Counted from the first letter of the stretch, positions 35,944-44,869 are shown. The stretch is 64,000 nucleotides of DNA from Myroides sp. 1354 (GCF_030324495.1 NZ_JACAGN010000005.1:1-64000), one strand, 5' to 3'. Notes: generated by a model from the sequence alone, not told the origin. Made by a program: numbers and translations.

Positions 35944-38046
35944 TTAACTAATATAATTCCAAATACTTGTGCTTTGATTCAAGCGATTTAATTTTTCTTT
36001 AATCTTACTGTGATTGGGTTGGTCTAAAGTAGGATCTGTTTTGAGCAATTGAATGGCTTGATGTCTAGCATAATGTAAAATTTCCTGATCTTGTACGATA
36101 TCCGCAATTTTGAGAGGGAGTGTACCACTTTGTTGGGTTCCCATGATATTTCCAGGACCGCGGAGTTTTAAATCTACTTCCGAAATTTCAAAACCGTCAT
36201 TGGTGCGACACATGGTTTCCATGCGTATTTTACTGTCGTTGCTCAACTTATCACCTGTCATCAAAATGCAGAAACTCTGTTCAGCACCACGGCCTACGCG
36301 ACCTCTAAGCTGGTGTAACTGAGATAGACCAAAGCGTTCGGCACTTTCAATAATCATCACGGAAGCATTGGGAACATTTACCCCAACTTCAATCACTGTT
36401 GTGGCTACCATGATATTGGTTTCCCCTTTGGCAAAACGATCCATCTCTTTGTCTTTTTCAGCAGGTGTCATTTGTCCGTGAACAATACTCACGCTGTATT
36501 GAGGCAGAGGAAAATCTCGTGAAATGCCCTCGTATCCTTCCATTAAGTTCTTGTAATCTAGGGTTTCACTTTCCTCAATAAGTGGATAAACAATATAAAC
36601 CTGTCTGCCTTTGGCTATTTCCTGTTTGATAAAATGCCACACGGCCAAGCGTTTTCCTTCAAAATAATGCATGGTTTGAATGGGTTTACGACCTGGAGGT
36701 AATTCATCAATTACCGAAATATCCAAATCGCCGTACAAACTCATGGCTAGAGTACGGGGAATGGGGGTCGCTGTCATCACTAAAATATGAGGAGGAATGG
36801 TGTTTTTCTTCCAAAGTTTAGAGCGTTGTTCCACTCCAAAGCGATGCTGTTCATCAATAATGGCTAATCCCAAATTTTTAAAGATAACTTTGTCTTCAAA
36901 TAGGGCATGGGTACCAATGAGAATGTGTAAACTTCCATCTTCTAAATCCTGGTGAATGACTCTTCTTTCCGCTGTTTTCGTTGATCCGGTGAGTAATTTA
37001 ACTTGAATGCCTAGAGGGGCTGCCAATTCAGAAATTCCGATAAAATGTTGCGTAGCTAGGATTTCTGTTGGCGCCACAATACACGCTTGAAAGCCATTGT
37101 CCAGAGCAAAGAGCGTACTGATAAAGGCGACAATCGTTTTTCCCGACCCTACATCTCCTTGTAAGAGGCGATTCATCTGAGCGGGAGCCCCTACGTCATT
37201 GCGGATTTCTTTGATCACTCTTTTTTGCGCATTCGTTAAAGGAAAGGGCAAATGATGGTTGTAAAACGCATTAAAATAGTCGCCAACTTGGGTAAAGGGA
37301 AAACCTTGAATTTTGCCTTTACGCGCAATATTCTTGATTAAAAGCTGCATTTGAATGTAAAACAACTCTTCAAATTTTAATCGAAATTGCGCTTTGTTTA
37401 ACTCTTCTGGATTTTTGGGAAAATGAATGTTTATCATCGCTTGATTCATCGGCATTAAACCCAATTTAGCGCGAAAATCTTCGGGCAAGGAATCGTTAAA
37501 TAAAGGATAGGTTTCTTGCACCAATTGATGCATTAACTTATTCATGGCCTTATTCGATATTCTAGCCCCAAGTTTTTCCGTAGAGGGATAGACAGCTTGC
37601 ATGGTAGAAGCAATATTGTTTTTGTGCTCTTCTACGGTTTCCATCTCTGGATGCGGCATAGAATAGGTGTAGTTAAAGTGGTTTAACTTGCCGAAAATAA
37701 CATAAGGCGTATTGAGTTTTAAATTTTCCTTAATCCATTTGAATCCCTGAAACCAAATAATTTCTAATTGACCCGTACCATCTGTAAAGGTAGCTACTAG
37801 TCGCTTGCCTCTTTTTTGTTCTACGGTTTTCAGGTGGATAATCTTACCCACCAATTGAACTTCAGCTAGCGTTGTTGTAAGTTCATTAATTTTGTAATAG
37901 CGCGTGCGATCAATATATCGATTGGGATATAGATGCAACAAATCACTGTATTTAAAAATACTTAACTCTTTTTTGAGTAAATCACCGCGTTGAGGTCCAA
38001 CGCCTTTCAAGTATTCAATAGGGGTGTCAAGTAGATTATTATACAT
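35944..38046 (-). CDS. recG: ATP-dependent DNA helicase RecG
   Basis: This is a branch-migrating helicase that rescues stalled forks and processes Holliday junctions. The N-terminal wedge (OB-fold) region occupies about residues 60-160. The SF2 core has Walker A GDVGSGKT, the DEQH box IIDEQHRFGVEQ, TATPIPRTLA, HGQMTPAEKD and the RecG-type ending GLSQLHQLRGRVGRG. The length (700 aa) is normal. The ATG is at 38046. It converges on the LTA-synthase-like gene and is separated from it by low-complexity DNA. Confidence 0.95.
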   Translation of the reverse strand: MYNNLLDTPIEYLKGVGPQRGDLLKKELSIFKYSDLLHLYPNRYIDRTRYYKINELTTTLAEVQLVGKIIHLKTVEQKRGKRLVATFTDGTGQLEIIWFQGFKWIKENLKLNTPYVIFGKLNHFNYTYSMPHPEMETVEEHKNNIASTMQAVYPSTEKLGARISNKAMNKLMHQLVQETYPLFNDSLPEDFRAKLGLMPMNQAMINIHFPKNPEELNKAQFRLKFEELFYIQMQLLIKNIARKGKIQGFPFTQVGDYFNAFYNHHLPFPLTNAQKRVIKEIRNDVGAPAQMNRLLQGDVGSGKTIVAFISTLFALDNGFQACIVAPTEILATQHFIGISELAAPLGIQVKLLTGSTKTAERRVIHQDLEDGSLHILIGTHALFEDKVIFKNLGLAIIDEQHRFGVEQRSKLWKKNTIPPHILVMTATPIPRTLAMSLYGDLDISVIDELPPGRKPIQTMHYFEGKRLAVWHFIKQEIAKGRQVYIVYPLIEESETLDYKNLMEGYEGISRDFPLPQYSVSIVHGQMTPAEKDKEMDRFAKGETNIMVATTVIEVGVNVPNASVMIIESAERFGLSQLHQLRGRVGRGAEQSFCILMTGDKLSNDSKIRMETMCRTNDGFEISEVDLKLRGPGNIMGTQQSGTLPLKIADIVQDQEILHYARHQAIQLLKTDPTLDQPNHSKIKEKLNRLNQSTSIWNYIS

Positions 38047-38196
38047 TTTAAATGAAAGTCAAATTAAAACCCCTAAGATACGTGTTTTTCACAGAAAAGA
38101 TAAAGGAGTTTATGGGAGAAACTATAGCAATTTATCCCTTTGTTTTTTATTTTGTTTGTGTTTTTATTTTGTTAGATTTAACAAAAAATACCAAAG

Positions 38197-39171
38197 ATGA
38201 AATACCTCTGTTTACTTGTGTTCTTATTGATGTTAACTTCTTGTGCCACCGTGCTCAATGAAAACCATCAATCGGTTTATTTTTATACGAGTAAAAATGT
38301 TGAGCACATTAAACTCAAAGATTCTGTTTACGAATTACCCGTCCGAATTAATGTACCCCGAGCTAAAGAAGAGTTGAAAGTCGTTGTAGTTACAGATTCG
38401 ACAGATTTAAACTATACAATTCAATCGGAATTAAGCGATCGGTTTCGCTACTTAAATCTAATAGGTGTCTTTTTTGCACCTGTAAATTACGCTGTAGATT
38501 TAACAAATAATAGACGTTTTGAGTATCCTAAAATGGTGTATTTAGATCCCATGAAGGCGGATGGAGTGCTACAAGATAGTAGCATCAAAATTGCGGACTT
38601 TAGTAGAAATCGCAAGTATTCTAGTTATGAACCCGATACGCAAAAGGGTGATATTTACTTTTATTTGACTATTTCACCTTTTAGTTATCTCAATGTGGAA
38701 TTGCCTGAGGCCAATAGAAAGAACGAGGGAGTAGGTACGGGATTTGGAGAGGTAGGATTTTCGTATTATTACACCAATAGAAACTATCTAAGTGTTGGTG
38801 CTGGGGCGAATACAACGATGATTATTTTTCCGCTTTATGAAAATAATGTATATGCTTATACGATCAAACTAGCGAATTTTCATCAGTTTAATCGCTTAAA
38901 TGTTGGTTATGGGGTGTTTTGGGGACGCAATGAAAATAAAGAATACGATTATGATAAAAATGAAATTGTAGAGGATCCAACAATAGAAAGCAGTCACAGT
39001 ACAGTAGGGTTAGTCGCTGCTGTTCATTTTGAAGTGGCAAGGAATTTTCACGTCGGATTTAGTTATAAACCCTCTTTATATCGCATCAGTTCACCTAAAA
39101 AAAGCATAAATAATCACTTGCTTAGCGTAGAATTAACGTATAAGTTGCGTTTGCGCAATAAAAAAAACTAA
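38197..39171 (+). CDS. Hypothetical lipoprotein with C-terminal barrel-like half (324 aa)
   Basis: The signal ending LMLTSC gives lipid-attachment Cys16. Residues about 20-80 look like a small beta-sandwich (VYFYTSKNVEHIKLKDSVYE). The C-terminal half, from about 150, alternates aromatic and polar residues (VGTGFGEVGFSYYYTNRNYL) as in small outer-membrane barrels. I do not recognise a family. It is a single gene, divergent from recG; a 9-bp inverted repeat without a T-run (39184-39203) follows. Confidence 0.65.
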   Translation: MKYLCLLVFLLMLTSCATVLNENHQSVYFYTSKNVEHIKLKDSVYELPVRINVPRAKEELKVVVVTDSTDLNYTIQSELSDRFRYLNLIGVFFAPVNYAVDLTNNRRFEYPKMVYLDPMKADGVLQDSSIKIADFSRNRKYSSYEPDTQKGDIYFYLTISPFSYLNVELPEANRKNEGVGTGFGEVGFSYYYTNRNYLSVGAGANTTMIIFPLYENNVYAYTIKLANFHQFNRLNVGYGVFWGRNENKEYDYDKNEIVEDPTIESSHSTVGLVAAVHFEVARNFHVGFSYKPSLYRISSPKKSINNHLLSVELTYKLRLRNKKN

Positions 39172-39250
39172 GGGTTCTGTATTTTAACTTCACATGAAGT
39201 TAACGGTTCCGTTTGGCATATTTGGGTTATTTTGCGTATTTTAGAAGGAT

Positions 39251-39267
39251 ACTTAACGTAGGTTAAG
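39251..39267. promoter_or_regulatory. Putative operator ACTTAACGTAGGTTAAG, pirin operon
   Basis: The CTTAA / TTAAG dyad has a 6-bp spacer. Its end is 22 bp upstream of a -7-like box TACTTTTA (39290-39297). A copy with 16 of 17 identical bases at the same 22-bp distance precedes the LLM flavoenzyme gene (43659-43675). Confidence 0.6.
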
Positions 39268-39335
39268 CGAAGAGGTGAAAAAAGGGATGTACTTTTACCT
39301 TATAGAAAAATAAACGTATAAAAACCAAGTAGATT

Positions 39336-40253
39336 ATGTCAAATGTAGATTTAGTTATTGAAGAAAGAGCGGCGAGTATTGGTAATTTCCTCGTAGGAAG
39401 ATTGCTGCCTTTCCGCCAAAAGAGAACCGTAGGTCCTTTTGCTTTTATTGATCATATGGGACCAGCAGCGGTAAAAGATCACGATAATTTAGATGTTGAT
39501 CCCCATCCTCATATTGGTTTATCCACGTTGACTTATTTGTTTGAAGGTTCTATTATGCACCGCGATAGTTTGGGCAGTCATGTTGAAATTACACCAGGTG
39601 CGGTAAATTGGATGACTGCAGGACGTGGAGTAGTTCACTCGGAACGCATGCCTGTCAATATCCGCCAAGAGAAACCAGATACAGTCTTGCATGGTTTGCA
39701 AATATGGATTGCATTGCCCAAAGAATTAGAAGAAACTGAACCGTCATTTGTGCATATTGAAGCAAGTGAATTGCCAAGTTGGCAAGAAAACGGGGTGGAA
39801 TATAAATTAATTGCAGGAAAGGCACTAGGTCACGAATCTCCTGTTCCTGTTCACAGTCCCTTATACTATATCGAAATTAAATCCAAAGAAGCAGCGAAAA
39901 TCAATATCGGTGCAGGTTTATTTGGAGAAGCTGCGATGTATATTCTCGAAGGAGAAGTAAAAAGCGGAGAACATACGTATGGAAATAAGAATATCTTGAT
40001 TTCAAACGATAGTACACTTTGTGAATTTGAGATGGCTCCTAATACAACCGTTTATATTTTTGGAGGAGATGCTCTACCAGAAGAGCGTTACATTCTTTGG
40101 AACTTTGTTTCTCATGATGTAGAGCGCCTAGAAAAAGCAAAACAAGATTGGATTGATCAAAATTATGAGGCATTTCCCCTAATTGAAGGAGATGATACAA
40201 GTTATGTACCTTTTCCAGAAGGAATGAAGAATTTTAGAAATAAGACGAGTTAA
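39336..40253 (+). CDS. Pirin-family protein (305 aa)
   Basis: This is a bicupin of the pirin group. The metal ligands of the first cupin are His57 and His59 in DPHPHIGLSTLTYLFEG, His101 and Glu103 in GVVHSERMP. The second cupin occupies residues about 170-270. Bacterial pirins act as quercetinases or redox-sensitive regulators; which applies here is unknown. It heads a three-gene operon with OsmC-like and GNAT-like proteins, 16 and 6 bases apart, which points to an oxidative or electrophile response. Confidence 0.88.
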   Translation: MSNVDLVIEERAASIGNFLVGRLLPFRQKRTVGPFAFIDHMGPAAVKDHDNLDVDPHPHIGLSTLTYLFEGSIMHRDSLGSHVEITPGAVNWMTAGRGVVHSERMPVNIRQEKPDTVLHGLQIWIALPKELEETEPSFVHIEASELPSWQENGVEYKLIAGKALGHESPVPVHSPLYYIEIKSKEAAKINIGAGLFGEAAMYILEGEVKSGEHTYGNKNILISNDSTLCEFEMAPNTTVYIFGGDALPEERYILWNFVSHDVERLEKAKQDWIDQNYEAFPLIEGDDTSYVPFPEGMKNFRNKTS

Positions 40254-40269
40254 ATCACCAGTAAAAAGC

Positions 40270-40671
40270 ATGGAAGTAAAAGTAACAGCCACTTTAGGCA
40301 ATACCTTATATCAAACAGAAGTAAAAGCAGGGAAAAACAGCATCATCAGCGATGAGCCAACTGATTTAGGTGGAGGAGATACGGGATTAAATCCGTTTGA
40401 ATTATTGGCTTCGGCCTTGGCGACTTGTACGGCTGCCACGTTGCGTATGTACTTAAATATGAAGAAATGGGAGGTGGATGAAATTGTGGTACAGGTAGAA
40501 ATGGAAGACGATAAGCCCAATCAAGTAGCAAACTTCAAACGAGAAGTACAATTTGTTGGCGGTACACTAGATGAAGCTCAAAAGAAGCGATTGCTAACAA
40601 TTGCTGAAAAGTGCCCAGTACACCGAATTATTACAGGAAATGTAAACATTGAAACAACCATACAAAACTAA
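40270..40671 (+). CDS. OsmC/Ohr-family peroxidase-like protein (133 aa)
   Basis: The two conserved cysteines of the family are Cys53 in LATCTAATLRMYL and Cys115 in EKCPVHR. The family reduces organic hydroperoxides through these thiols. The loop DLGGGDTGLNPFELLASALA is typical of the YhfA-like OsmC branch. It is the second gene of the pirin operon. Confidence 0.87.
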   Translation: MEVKVTATLGNTLYQTEVKAGKNSIISDEPTDLGGGDTGLNPFELLASALATCTAATLRMYLNMKKWEVDEIVVQVEMEDDKPNQVANFKREVQFVGGTLDEAQKKRLLTIAEKCPVHRIITGNVNIETTIQN

Positions 40672-40677
40672 AATAGA

Positions 40678-40962
40678 ATGGAAATAAAACACGAACAAAC
40701 CGAAAGTAAAGGTGCTTTTTCTGCTTGGATTGACGGAGTAAAAGCAGGAGAGATGACATATAGTGTGGCGGGAACCTCCATGATTATTGTCGATTCTACG
40801 CACGTAGATGAAGCGTTTAAAGGACAGGGCATTGGAGTGAAACTCTTAAATAGAGGAGTGGTGCCTTTTGCGAAAGAAAAAAAGGTGAAGATTATGCCTT
40901 TGTGTCCTTTTGTAAAAGCTCAGTTTGACCGTCATCCAGAATTGGCGGATATGAGAGCGTAA
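40678..40962 (+). CDS. Small GNAT-like N-acetyltransferase, YjdJ type (94 aa)
   Basis: This minimal GNAT fold has the acetyl-CoA loop EAFKGQGIGVKLLNRGV and the terminal motif IMPLCPFVKAQFDRHPE, both characteristic of the short YidJ/YjdJ group. The acceptor is unknown. It starts 6 bases after the OsmC-like gene and is the last gene of the operon, followed by a terminator. Confidence 0.85.
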   Translation: MEIKHEQTESKGAFSAWIDGVKAGEMTYSVAGTSMIIVDSTHVDEAFKGQGIGVKLLNRGVVPFAKEKKVKIMPLCPFVKAQFDRHPELADMRA

Positions 40963-40997
40963 AGAAAGAAATAGTATAGTAATAATTGAAAGAAAAG

Positions 40998-41049
40998 CTT
41001 AGTGGGCAAAAAAGGAGGTAAGGCCTTCCTTTGTCTGCTAAGTTTTTTT
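40998..41049 (+). terminator. Terminator of the pirin operon
   Basis: This is a long imperfect hairpin (CTTAGTGGGCAAA with TTTGTCTGCTAAG, containing G.T pairs) followed by T7. The T-run abuts the next promoter. Confidence 0.7.
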
Positions 41050-41056
41050 ACCTTTG
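41049..41056 (+). promoter_or_regulatory. Promoter -7 box (TACCTTTG)
   Basis: This is an exact TAnnTTTG match directly after the pirin-operon terminator, 32 bases before the next ATG. Confidence 0.55.
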
Positions 41057-41088
41057 TGCCTACGTTTAACTGCTAATAATATTGCTTT

Positions 41089-42153
41089 ATGAATGAACAA
41101 ACATCATTTGGATTAATCTCAACAGTAGAAGTACCCTTTGCTATTCAAGCGATGGGAAGTTGTTGGGCTAAAAAGGGATTATTAGTAGCAAATTACGTCT
41201 TTACAGATGCAGAAGATCCAACCGCTTTTGAATTGGTCTATACGCTGATTGATGAAGAAGGAGGAAAAAGAGAGATTGTAGAGTCAGAAGGGATTTTACC
41301 TACCTTGTTTCTTAATCCCTTAGCGACAAATTTTGTCGCTGTTGTGGGAGATAAGGATGAGAGTGAATCTCGACAAATCCTGCCTGTTTTCAAACGCAAC
41401 ATAGGAGAACAGTTTACCTTTGACAAGGATTTAGCTGGGCGTTTTGTCGGTTGTACAAAGGCATCTACCATTTTTTATGAAGTGGATATTTGGAAAGAAA
41501 GCAAACAGGATATTATGACTTGTTTGGCCTTTCACGAAAATGATATTTTAGGCTGTAAGCAAATCACCGTACCCATGCCAAAAGGCAATAAGGTATGTGT
41601 GCAAAATGGAGAAATTCACCTCATTACAGAAGTAGAATCTGGGTGGTTACACCGTCAAATTAACGAAAGTGGCCAAGAAATCCGAAGCCGAGTGTTGGAT
41701 TTCGATTTTCCTTTTGTACATGAAGCATTGAGTCTTTCTTTTGATAAGAAATCGTATTTATTATGTGAGGAAAATGGAGAAATTGGCTTAGTAGAAATCG
41801 ATGAAGAAGGCAATTGTTTATACGCAGAATTGTACAATCTAGGCGATGAATTTTTTGGAACTTGGCATCCTCAACATTTGAATGAGGAAACTAGTGCTGT
41901 TCAATTTACCACAGAACACGGCAATGGCTGGTTAGTGGTTCGCCATGATAGTTTGGTAGAATTGGTGTACAATAAAAATAAAAGTGGGTACAAAAACTTG
42001 CTTTCTCAAGAGGTGTTAAACCTCGATACGAATGATTTGGCTGTTTCTTCTATTAGCCCAATCTCAGATACTAAAATTGGAATTGTATTTCATCCTCGTA
42101 AACCACGCAAAGAAAAGTACCAAAAGGTGTACGTGTTGCAACATGGGATTTAG
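41089..42153 (+). CDS. Hypothetical cytoplasmic protein, propeller-like (354 aa)
   Basis: I do not recognise a family. There is no signal peptide or membrane helix. The sequence is acidic and built of repeated beta-hairpin-like blocks, such as KSYLLCEENGEIGLVEIDEE and NGWLVVRHDSLVELVYN, which could form a beta-propeller. It has its own promoter and a terminator (42347-42382). Confidence 0.6.
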   Translation: MNEQTSFGLISTVEVPFAIQAMGSCWAKKGLLVANYVFTDAEDPTAFELVYTLIDEEGGKREIVESEGILPTLFLNPLATNFVAVVGDKDESESRQILPVFKRNIGEQFTFDKDLAGRFVGCTKASTIFYEVDIWKESKQDIMTCLAFHENDILGCKQITVPMPKGNKVCVQNGEIHLITEVESGWLHRQINESGQEIRSRVLDFDFPFVHEALSLSFDKKSYLLCEENGEIGLVEIDEEGNCLYAELYNLGDEFFGTWHPQHLNEETSAVQFTTEHGNGWLVVRHDSLVELVYNKNKSGYKNLLSQEVLNLDTNDLAVSSISPISDTKIGIVFHPRKPRKEKYQKVYVLQHGI

Positions 42154-42187
42154 TTAACGGTGAACAGTTGACGGTTTGTGCTTTGTG

Positions 42188-42277
42188 AGGTTGGTTGTTG
42201 TTCGTTGTTGGTTGATTGTTGTTAGTTGATTGTTGTTAGTTGTTTGTTGTTTGTTGTTTGTTGATTGTTGATTGTTG
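42188..42277 (+). repeat. TTGTTG/TTGATTG simple-sequence tract
   Basis: About 90 bases of GTTGTT, GTTGATT and TTGTTTG units with almost no C. It ends directly before copy 3 of the dispersed motif. Confidence 0.8.
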
Positions 42278-42283
42278 AAATCT

Positions 42284-42306
42284 GAACATCCCTAAATATG
42301 GTTGAC
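42284..42306 (+). repeat. Dispersed motif, copy 3 (GAACATCCCTAAATATGG...)
   Basis: It is nearly identical to copy 2 and is likewise followed by a TGTTTTTTAAA-type sequence. Confidence 0.6.
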
Positions 42307-42346
42307 TGTTTTTTAAATAATAACTTCATTAGTAAAGAAAGTAATA

Positions 42347-42382
42347 AAGGGTAAAAGGGAGACTTTTTGCCCTTGTTTTTTG
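42347..42382 (+). terminator. Terminator of the propeller-like gene
   Basis: AAGGGTAAAA pairs with TTTTGCCCTT (one T.G pair) and is followed by a T-run. It lies about 190 bases after the stop. Confidence 0.55.
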
Positions 42383-42620
42383 TATTAGTAGAGGATAAGT
42401 CTATAGTGATTCCATTAATAGAGTTGTTTTCAATAGACGCACTATGGTTATAGTATGAAAGGATTATAGAGGCAAAGCCTTGATGGGTTGTGTTTGTACT
42501 GCGATAGGTAGGAGAGAGACACCACCTTATCGTCTCATCGTCTCATTTCCTCATCAACCCCCAACAATCAACTCCCTCATAAAAAACAGTTAACTTTTCT
42601 GTTTTTCTTCTCAATTCCGC

Positions 42621-42628
42621 TACTTTTG
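42621..42628 (+). promoter_or_regulatory. Promoter -7 box (TACTTTTG) of the first lgt gene
   Basis: This is an exact TAnnTTTG match, 33 bases before the ATG. Confidence 0.6.
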
Positions 42629-42661
42629 GGAATTCGAGTAAAAAGAAAGACAAAATAAAGT

Positions 42662-43591
42662 ATGAGTATAAGTTTAGCTACGTGGAACGTAGATCCAGAG
42701 ATTTTTAGAATAGGGGATTTTGCTGTTCGCTATTACGGTGTATTATTTGCTGTTGGCATGATTTTGAGTTATCAATTCATGAAGCAAATTTTTAAGCGAG
42801 AGCAAATTGCTATTCAATATTTGGATAAACTGTTAATCTATATTGTTGTAGGAACAGTTGTAGGTGCTCGATTAGGGCACTGTTTATTCTACGATTTTGC
42901 TTATTATTCTCAACATCCCTTAGAAATCATCTTGCCTATTGCAAAAGTAGACGGTAGTTACCACTTCGTTGGCTTTATGGGCTTGGCGAGTCACGGCGGG
43001 GCTATTGGAGTGTTGTTGAGTTTAGCTTTATTTTGCAAGCGATATAAAACCAATTTATTGCAACTCTTAGATCGCTTGGTTATTGCGATTCCAATTACGG
43101 GAGCATTCATCCGTTTTGGAAACTTCATGAATTCAGAAATTTACGGAAAACCAACAGATTCTATCTTTGGTATCATCTTCCAACGCGATGATTTGATTCC
43201 AAGACATCCTACTCAATTGTATGAAGCATTTGCTTATTTAGCAGTAACGGTTATTCTATATGTTTTATATCAAAAGAAATACAGCGGTTACAAAGGTTTG
43301 CTCTTCGGACTTTTCTTGATTTTTATGTTTACGGCTCGATTTATCTTGGAGTATTTCAAAGAAAATCAAGTTGCTTTTGAAAATGAGATGGTCTTGAATA
43401 TGGGACAAATTTTGAGTATTCCCTTTATGATTGTTGGATTGCTCTTGGTTATCTGGAGTCTGAAAAGACCTAAAGTAGATACTCCTTTGCGTATTGTTGA
43501 CGCTAAAGCAGTACAGAATAACGAGAAAGATTCAATTGAAGAACCAAAAGATGCTGAATCAAGCAATGAAAGCGATAAAATAAACGACTAA
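42662..43591 (+). CDS. lgt: Prolipoprotein diacylglyceryl transferase, paralogue 1 (309 aa)
   Basis: This membrane enzyme moves diacylglycerol from phosphatidylglycerol to the lipobox Cys. It has about seven hydrophobic helices. Family motifs are VRYYGVLFAVG, GARLGHCLFYD, GLASHGGAIG (catalytic-site His), the signature FIRFGNFMNSEIYG, and RHPTQLYEA. The roughly 40-residue C-terminal tail is polar and acidic. Compared with the second Lgt at 48.7 kb it lacks an insert of about 45 residues before the RHPTQLYE motif. It is monocistronic with its own promoter and terminator, outside the cysS-yidD-lgt cluster, so it may be the acquired or specialised copy. Confidence 0.9.
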   Translation: MSISLATWNVDPEIFRIGDFAVRYYGVLFAVGMILSYQFMKQIFKREQIAIQYLDKLLIYIVVGTVVGARLGHCLFYDFAYYSQHPLEIILPIAKVDGSYHFVGFMGLASHGGAIGVLLSLALFCKRYKTNLLQLLDRLVIAIPITGAFIRFGNFMNSEIYGKPTDSIFGIIFQRDDLIPRHPTQLYEAFAYLAVTVILYVLYQKKYSGYKGLLFGLFLIFMFTARFILEYFKENQVAFENEMVLNMGQILSIPFMIVGLLLVIWSLKRPKVDTPLRIVDAKAVQNNEKDSIEEPKDAESSNESDKIND

Positions 43592-43616
43592 CTGAAAATA
43601 TAGTCAAATATAAATC

Positions 43617-43650
43617 AAACCTTCTAAACAAAATTTAGAAGGTTTTTTGT
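43617..43650 (+). terminator. Terminator of the first lgt gene
   Basis: A perfect 12-bp stem, AAACCTTCTAAA / TTTAGAAGGTTT, with a 5-base loop and a T-run. Confidence 0.9.
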
Positions 43651-43658
43651 TTTGTTGA

Positions 43659-43675
43659 ACTTAATGTAGGTTAAG
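43659..43675. promoter_or_regulatory. Putative operator ACTTAATGTAGGTTAAG, LLM gene
   Basis: It is the same 17-bp element as at 39251-39267 with one difference. Its end is 22 bp before TAATTTTA (43698-43705), exactly as in the pirin promoter. It sits just upstream of the -33 TTG (43678-43680), where an activator would bind. Confidence 0.6.
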
Positions 43676-43729
43676 CCTTGGATCCGTTTAGAAGTTGTAA
43701 TTTTATAGTGTACTAAAAAGCAAGAAGTT

Positions 43730-44764
43730 ATGGAAATAGGAATCAGTATGTTTGGAGATTTGCGTTTGAATAAACAGACGAATACCTATCAATCTCCCCA
43801 ACAACGTTTAGGAGAATTGATGGAAGAAATCAAACTAATGGATCAAGTTGGATTAGATGTGTTTGGAATAGGAGAGCATCACCGTCCTGATTATGCAGTG
43901 TCAACGCCAGATATTATTTTGGCTGCTGCAGCAAGTGTAACAGAAAAAATCAAATTGACAAGTGCTGTTACGGTTTTGAGTTCCAATGATCCTGTTCGCG
44001 TATATCAGTCATTTTCAACGATTGATTTACTGTCTAAAGGAAGAGCAGAGATTACGGTTGGACGCGGTAGTTTTATCGAATCATTTCCTTTATTTGGTTA
44101 TAATTTAGAGGATTATAGTGAGTTATTTACAGAGAAATTAAATCTCTTATTGAATATTAATGCGACGGAAGAACCTTTAACTTGGACGGGAAAACACCGT
44201 GCTTCTTTAAAAGCACAGCAAGTGTTTCCGCGTGCAGAAAAGCCGTTGGATGTTTGGATTGCAGCAGGAGGAACGCCAGAATCGGTGTTGCGTGCCGCTA
44301 AATTGGGATTGCCTTTGGTTTTTGCCATCATAGGGGGTATGCCAGAGCAGTACAAACCTTTCTTTGATTATTATAAGGCAGAGTATTTAGCAGCGGGACA
44401 TGATCCGAAGTTGATGCAAATTGCTACGCATTCACATGGTTTACTTGGAGTTGATGGTGCTCAATTGTCTAAAGAATACTTTGATTTATACAAAGGGCAA
44501 ATGGATCGTATCGGTGCATCAAGAGGATGGCAGCCCTATACGTATGAGCAATATGAAGGAGGAAGAAGTAGAGATGGCGCTTTGTTTATTGGAGATGCCA
44601 ACCAAGTAATAGATAAAATTTTGTACCACCAAGAAATGTTTGGGTTAACCCGTTGGTTAATGCATATGGATTTAGGTGCACCTGATCATCAAACGATGAT
44701 GAAATCCATTGAATTGTTAGGTACGAAAGTAGCTCCTGCCGTAAAAAAAGCATTACAGCAATAA
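43730..44764 (+). CDS. LLM-class flavin-dependent oxidoreductase (344 aa)
   Basis: This is a luciferase-like monooxygenase TIM barrel. Visible family segments are DVFGIGEHHRPDYAVSTPDI, AAAASVTEKIKLTSAVTVL, AEITVGRGSFIESFPLFGY and LDVWIAAGGTPESVLRA. It should use FMN supplied by a reductase to oxidise a small organic substrate; no reductase is adjacent. It shares a putative operator with the pirin-OsmC-GNAT operon, so a common redox or electrophile regulon is likely. Confidence 0.85.
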   Translation: MEIGISMFGDLRLNKQTNTYQSPQQRLGELMEEIKLMDQVGLDVFGIGEHHRPDYAVSTPDIILAAAASVTEKIKLTSAVTVLSSNDPVRVYQSFSTIDLLSKGRAEITVGRGSFIESFPLFGYNLEDYSELFTEKLNLLLNINATEEPLTWTGKHRASLKAQQVFPRAEKPLDVWIAAGGTPESVLRAAKLGLPLVFAIIGGMPEQYKPFFDYYKAEYLAAGHDPKLMQIATHSHGLLGVDGAQLSKEYFDLYKGQMDRIGASRGWQPYTYEQYEGGRSRDGALFIGDANQVIDKILYHQEMFGLTRWLMHMDLGAPDHQTMMKSIELLGTKVAPAVKKALQQ

Positions 44765-44812
44765 GAAATCCCCACGAAATAGTTACATTTGTTTTTTATA
44801 GATTTTTGGTTT

Positions 44813-44846
44813 AAAGAGATTGGTTAATTCCAATCTCTTTTTTCTT
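44813..44846 (+). terminator. LLM-gene terminator
   Basis: An 11-bp stem, AAAGAGATTGG / CCAATCTCTTT, followed by a T-run. Confidence 0.9.
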
Positions 44847-44869
44847 TTTGTCATTTAAATTAGGATGTA

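Larger units (their letters stand above)
42154..42661. other. Long intergenic region with repeats
   Basis: No gene seen. It holds a GTTGTTG-type tandem tract (about 42188-42277), the dispersed motif copy 3 (42284-42306), a terminator (42347-42382), a pyrimidine-rich stretch (about 42520-42580) and the promoter of the first lgt gene. Confidence 0.7.

Noticed and set aside
38052-38261. 69-codon plus-strand frame upstream of the lipoprotein gene
   Set aside because: It overlaps the lipoprotein start in another frame, has no promoter, and its hydrophobic content follows from T-rich leader DNA.
42430-42530. Possible riboswitch or small RNA in the long gap before the first lgt gene
   Set aside because: No conserved riboswitch core or stable paired structure could be recognised by eye.
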